A program made the position numbers and the translations under genes. The notes beneath the pieces were generated by a model. That model worked only from the letters and a program-made list of their open reading frames with translations. It was not told the origin of the DNA and did no database searches. A stretch of DNA of 18,446 bases, taken from positions 1-18,446 of the forward strand of contig CAKOVA010000037.1 in the NCBI GenBank assembly GCA_934120735.1, written 5' to 3'. Position 1 is the first letter of the stretch. Each line of letters begins with the position of its first letter. Shown piece by piece: positions 15,519 to 18,446 of the stretch. Source of the DNA: an uncultured Prevotella sp. GTDB lineage: Bacteria > Bacteroidota > Bacteroidia > Bacteroidales > Bacteroidaceae.

Positions 15519-15550
15519 GTTCGGCGGGAAGGACCTGATCCCCGCCGAAC
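15519..15550 (+). terminator. GC-rich hairpin between clpX and recQ
   Basis: GTTCGGCGGG (15519-15528) and CCCGCCGAAC (15541-15550) are perfect 10-bp complements. The 12-base loop can extend the stem further through GGA and TCC. It begins 45 bases after clpX and is not followed by a U-run, so it may be a partial terminator or attenuator that lowers recQ expression relative to clpPX. No TAnnTTTG box is seen ahead of recQ, so recQ probably depends on read-through. Confidence 0.55.
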
Positions 15551-15572
15551 GCACCGGCACTAATGAAACACT

Positions 15573-17750
15573 ATGGCAGAGAAGGTTAATCTTACAGAGA
15601 AATTAAAACTTTATTTCGGCTTTGATGCTTTCAAAGGCGAGCAGGAAGCCATCATCAAACATCTTCTGGCTGGCAACAGCGCATTTGTGCTCATGCCCAC
15701 CGGTGGAGGCAAGAGCTTGTGCTATCAGTTGCCGTCACTCATCATGGAGGGAACGGCCATCGTGGTATCTCCGCTCATCGCCTTGATGAAAAATCAGGTG
15801 GATGTCATCAACGGCATCAGTGAAGAAGAGGGCGTAGCCCATTTCCTCAACTCGTCTTTAAACAAGGCTGCCATCCAACAGGTCATGGACGATGTTCGCT
15901 CGGGGCGTACCAAGTTGTTGTACGTGGCACCCGAATCGCTGAACAAGGAAGAGAACATTGAGTTCTTAAAGACCGTCAAAATCTCTTTTTATGCCATCGA
16001 TGAGGCGCACTGTATTTCTGAGTGGGGGCACGATTTCAGACCAGAGTATCGAAACATCCGACCCACCATCATCAAGATAGGCGATGCCCCAGTGATTGCT
16101 TTGACGGCAACCGCCACCGACAAGGTGCGCACAGACATCAAGCGCAGCTTGGGCATTGCGGATGCACGCGAGTTTAAAAGCTCGTTCAACCGTCCCAATC
16201 TGTACTACGAGGTACGGCAAAAAGCGTCGGATATCGACCGCCAAATCATCATGTTCATTCGTCAGCACGAGGGCAAGAGCGGCATTATTTATTGCCTGTC
16301 GCGTAAAAAAGTAGAAGAATTGTCTGAAGTGTTGAAGGCCAACAACATCAAGGCGGCTCCGTATCATGCAGGTTTGGACAGTGCCACTCGTTCACAAACG
16401 CAAGACGACTTCTTGATGGAGCGCATCGATGTCATCGTGGCCACCATTGCTTTCGGCATGGGTATCGACAAGCCCGACGTGCGCTTTGTCATCCACTACG
16501 ACATCCCGAAAAGTCTGGAGGGATACTATCAAGAGACGGGTCGTGCCGGTCGCGATGGCGGTGAGGGCATCTGTGTGGCATTCTATGCACGGAAAGACCT
16601 CAAAAAGTTGGAGAAGTTCATGGAGGGAAAGCCCGTGGCAGAACAAGACATCGGCCGCCAGCTGTTGCAAGAGACGGCGGCTTACGCCGAGTCTTCCGTG
16701 TGCCGACGCAAGATGTTGCTACACTATTTCGGGGAAGAATATCGGCAAGACAACTGCCATAGCTGCGACAACTGTCTGCATCCCAAAGAGCGGCGCGAGG
16801 GCAAGGATGCTCTGCTCATCGTTCTCAAGGCCATCGTAGCACTCAAAGAAGAGTTCCGTCAAGGTTATGTCGTTGATTTTGTCATGGGCAAAGCCACTGA
16901 TGACATCACCTCGCACAAGCACGATGAGCTGGAAGAGTTTGGCACCGGCGAGGACGAAGACCCCAAGATGTGGAATCCTGTCATCCGACAAGCGCTCATC
17001 GCGGGATACATCGAAAAGGAAGTAGAGAACTATGGAGTGCTCAAAGTGACGGCAGCTGGCAAGAAATTCATTAAAAAACCCGTGTCGTTCATGGTTGCAT
17101 TGGATACCGAGTTCAGCGATTACGATGAGGTTGAGGCACCAAAGGGCGGAACCAGCGTACTCGATCCGGCACTCTTCAGCATGCTGAAAAATCTGCGAAA
17201 ACAAATGTCGGCCAAGCTCAACCTGCCAAAATACGTCATCTTCCAGGATGCCTCGTTGGAGCAGATGGCTACCGATTATCCCATTACCTTGGAAGAACTG
17301 CAACAGATTCAGGGCGTGGGAGCCGGAAAGGCCAAGCGATATGGACCTAAATTCGTCGAACTCATCAAAGCGCATTGTGAAGAGAATCACATCGAGCGAC
17401 CCGAAGAGATGCGTGTACGAACGGTCGCTAAGAATAGCATGGTCAAGATCAAAATCATTCAGAGCATCGACCTGCAGGTGGCACTCGATGACATCGCCAA
17501 TGCCTTGGGACTTGACTTCGACGAGTTGCTCGACGAGCTGGAAGCCATTGTTTACAGCGGAACCAAAATCAATATCGACTATTTTGTGGAAGACGTGATG
17601 GATGAAGAGCATGTGGACGAAATCTACGACTACTTCTTGGATAGCGAGTCGGATGGTTTGAAGCTGGCCATGGAAGAGTTGGGCGACATATATACCAAGG
17701 AGGAGTTGCGTTTGGTGCGCCTCAAATTCATTTCTGATTTAGCCAACTAA
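15573..17750 (+). CDS. recQ: ATP-dependent DNA helicase RecQ
   Basis: 725 residues, longer than E. coli RecQ (about 609). A 3'-5' DNA helicase for recombination and replication-fork repair. Walker A MPTGGGKS at 41-48, DEAH box at 143-146 in AIDEAHCISEWGHDFR (aromatic-rich loop), LTATAT motif III near 178, motif V ATIAFGMGIDKPDVRFVIHY at about 290-309, motif VI QETGRAGRDG at 320-329. RecQ-type zinc binding by C377, C395, C398 and C401, winged-helix region about 408-505, HRDC domain about 531-602, and a C-terminal extension of about 120 residues rich in acidic residues. The extension seems normal for Bacteroidota RecQ, but its role is not known to me. It follows clpX by 98 bases with a hairpin between. 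Confidence 0.95.
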   Translation: MAEKVNLTEKLKLYFGFDAFKGEQEAIIKHLLAGNSAFVLMPTGGGKSLCYQLPSLIMEGTAIVVSPLIALMKNQVDVINGISEEEGVAHFLNSSLNKAAIQQVMDDVRSGRTKLLYVAPESLNKEENIEFLKTVKISFYAIDEAHCISEWGHDFRPEYRNIRPTIIKIGDAPVIALTATATDKVRTDIKRSLGIADAREFKSSFNRPNLYYEVRQKASDIDRQIIMFIRQHEGKSGIIYCLSRKKVEELSEVLKANNIKAAPYHAGLDSATRSQTQDDFLMERIDVIVATIAFGMGIDKPDVRFVIHYDIPKSLEGYYQETGRAGRDGGEGICVAFYARKDLKKLEKFMEGKPVAEQDIGRQLLQETAAYAESSVCRRKMLLHYFGEEYRQDNCHSCDNCLHPKERREGKDALLIVLKAIVALKEEFRQGYVVDFVMGKATDDITSHKHDELEEFGTGEDEDPKMWNPVIRQALIAGYIEKEVENYGVLKVTAAGKKFIKKPVSFMVALDTEFSDYDEVEAPKGGTSVLDPALFSMLKNLRKQMSAKLNLPKYVIFQDASLEQMATDYPITLEELQQIQGVGAGKAKRYGPKFVELIKAHCEENHIERPEEMRVRTVAKNSMVKIKIIQSIDLQVALDDIANALGLDFDELLDELEAIVYSGTKINIDYFVEDVMDEEHVDEIYDYFLDSESDGLKLAMEELGDIYTKEELRLVRLKFISDLAN

Positions 17751-17761
17751 CACTCTTTCAA

Positions 17762-17848
17762 TCTCCCGTACACTTTTTGTTATTGTTTGTAAGTAATCAA
17801 GGCGTTTCACTTCGTGAACAGAGAAAATGTGAAACGCAAGATGGGAGA
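17762..17848 (+). terminator. Nested hairpin after recQ
   Basis: GCGTTTCAC (17802-17810) and GTGAAACGC (17829-17836 plus its first base) are 9-bp complements. An outer pair, TCTCCC (17762-17767) and GGGAGA (17843-17848), can close the structure. It lies just downstream of the recQ stop at 17750 and is the most likely transcript end, though no U-run follows. Confidence 0.45.
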
Positions 17849-17868
17849 GAGGAGGAAAATAATGATGG

Positions 17869-17924
17869 AGGGGCGGTTTTCCCACTATTCCTGAAATGAA
17901 AGGAATGGTGAGCATGCCGCCCTT
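17869..17924. repeat. Second extended hairpin downstream of recQ
   Basis: Outer arms GGGCGG (17871-17876) and CCGCCC (17917-17922), extendable to 8 bp with a wobble, enclose inner arms ACTATTCCT (17884-17892) and AGGAATGGT (17901-17909), 9 bp with one G-U. Such a two-tier stem may be a structured RNA element, a bidirectional terminator or part of a dispersed repeat. Confidence 0.4.
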
Positions 17925-18262
17925 TCTTAGTAGATAGCGGCTCGTCGCCGATGCCTTTTTCCCTTCGTGCATCCGCAACGTTCGGTGACGCTTTTGCGAG
18001 TCGATTTTTTCATCGATTCATGATGGATTTGAAAGGCATTGAGTTTGAGGACTAAACCTTATGCTTTTGGCAATTAAAGTCAATGGGTTGAAGCACCAAA
18101 TTCCATGCTTTTCTAAGGGTCTCACAATAAGACTGTTACGAGCTCTAATTGCGATGAGTCATGATTGGGAAATTGGAATGAAAAGCATCAATGATTCGAT
18201 AAACTCCTGTCACTGAATAATCGTCTGTTTGTTAATCGGCGTTAATTTGTGTTAAATATTGA
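17925..18262. other. Non-coding stretch without recognisable gene
   Basis: No convincing gene is seen. A 34-codon + frame (17951-18055, starting MPFSLRASATFGDAF) and a - strand frame covering 17739-17978 (starting MRMHEGKKASATSRY) are open, but neither has a recognisable domain and both read across hairpin arms or each other. ATGCTTTTC (18105-18113) and GAAAAGCAT (18179-18187) form a distant 9-bp inverted pair. The stretch may be a dispersed intergenic repeat or a decayed gene. Confidence 0.3.
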
Positions 18263-18270
18263 GGGGGGGG
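18263..18270. repeat. G8 homopolymer tract upstream of a promoter
   Basis: Eight consecutive G residues lie three bases upstream of the -33 box of the promoter at 18274-18303. Such tracts slip during replication, and a change in length here would alter the spacing of any upstream element relative to the promoter. Confidence 0.6.
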
Positions 18271-18273
18271 TAA

Positions 18274-18303
18274 TTTGGAAACTTTATATTTTTTATACTT
18301 TTG
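18274..18303 (+). promoter_or_regulatory. Promoter reading toward the right edge
   Basis: TTTG (18274-18277) and TACTTTTG (18296-18303) match the Bacteroidota -33 and -7 consensus, spaced 18 bases, one short of the usual 19-21. Expected start near 18310. No ORF of note follows within the remaining 137 bases, so the product is either a small RNA or a gene with a long leader beyond the window. Confidence 0.65.
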
Positions 18304-18309
18304 CACCAC

Positions 18310-18446
18310 AATTGATATAACGAGGTGAAAGTCAAAAGCCTACCTCACTTTAAAGTTTATTTGAGTTTTACTGTAACCATCCAATATTAGCCGTCTTTCA
18401 CACTAACAAACAACCCTTATATGTCTGGCAGCATATAAGGGTTATT
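18310..18446 (+). ncRNA. Candidate small RNA or structured 5' leader
   Basis: Between the promoter at 18274-18303 and the hairpin at 18412-18443 there is no coding frame. The transcript could fold further: GAGGT (18322-18326) pairs with ACCTC (18342-18346), or alternatively GTGAAAG (18325-18331) pairs with CTTTCAC (18395-18401). These two pairings share bases and exclude each other, a switch-like arrangement. It matches no riboswitch I know. The right edge is cut by the window. Confidence 0.35.
18412..18443 (+). terminator. 12-bp perfect hairpin at the right edge
   Basis: AACCCTTATATG (18412-18423) and CATATAAGGGTT (18432-18443) are perfect complements around the 8-base loop TCTGGCAG, followed by ATT at the window end. 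It could terminate or attenuate transcription from the promoter at 18274-18303. Whether a U-run follows cannot be seen. Confidence 0.6.

Noticed and set aside
16719..17612. Long open frame of 297 codons on the - strand inside recQ
   Set aside because: It lies wholly antisense to a well-supported RecQ and shows no domain; it is a by-product of recQ codon use.
17739..17978. 79-codon - strand frame after recQ
   Set aside because: It overlaps the recQ end and reads through both hairpins. No recognisable domain and no promoter, so it was not called as a gene.
1..18446. tRNA, rRNA, CRISPR array, transposase or integrase
   Set aside because: No cloverleaf with CCA-type arm, no regularly spaced direct repeats and no mobile-element protein was seen by eye in either strand.

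Overview
The window looks like a chromosomal segment of a Bacteroidota bacterium, most likely Prevotella or a close relative. The signs are a SusC/SusD outer-membrane pair, the gene order tig-clpP-clpX-recQ, almost no Shine-Dalgarno sequences ahead of starts, and several promoters whose -7 box fits the Bacteroidota consensus TAnnTTTG. The genus is an inference from protein feel only.

Left end (1-3025, + strand): an accessory-looking cluster. A coiled-coil protein cut off by the window edge is coupled (TAATG overlap) to a DUF4112 membrane protein. Then come an orphan LHH-type HNH/Endo VII nuclease, which resembles the toxin tip of a polymorphic toxin without its delivery part, and a WYL-domain transcriptional regulator. 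The DUF4112 gene uses only AGA/AGG for arginine, unlike the core genes further right.

Middle (3131-11765): a convergent lptB on the - strand (ATPase of lipopolysaccharide export), then a SusC/SusD pair on the - strand with its own promoter and terminator-like hairpin. Divergent from it is a + strand operon of an MlaE-type permease, an MlaF-type ATPase and a DUF3298/RsiV-like lipoprotein. No MlaD gene is present here.

Right part (12067-17750, + strand): trigger factor, ClpP, ClpX and RecQ, the protein quality-control block. Two details stand out. The third residue of the ClpP catalytic triad is Asn rather than Asp. The clpP promoter sits in the loop of a 14-bp perfect inverted repeat.

Tail (17751-18446): about 700 bases with no convincing gene. 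It holds two extended hairpins behind recQ, a G8 tract, a good TAnnTTTG promoter and a 12-bp perfect hairpin at the very end. Promoter plus hairpin could define a small RNA or the structured leader of a gene beyond the window.

No tRNA, rRNA, CRISPR array, transposase or integrase was seen. The best candidates for something undescribed are the left-end nuclease/DUF4112/coiled-coil cluster and the Asn-triad ClpP.
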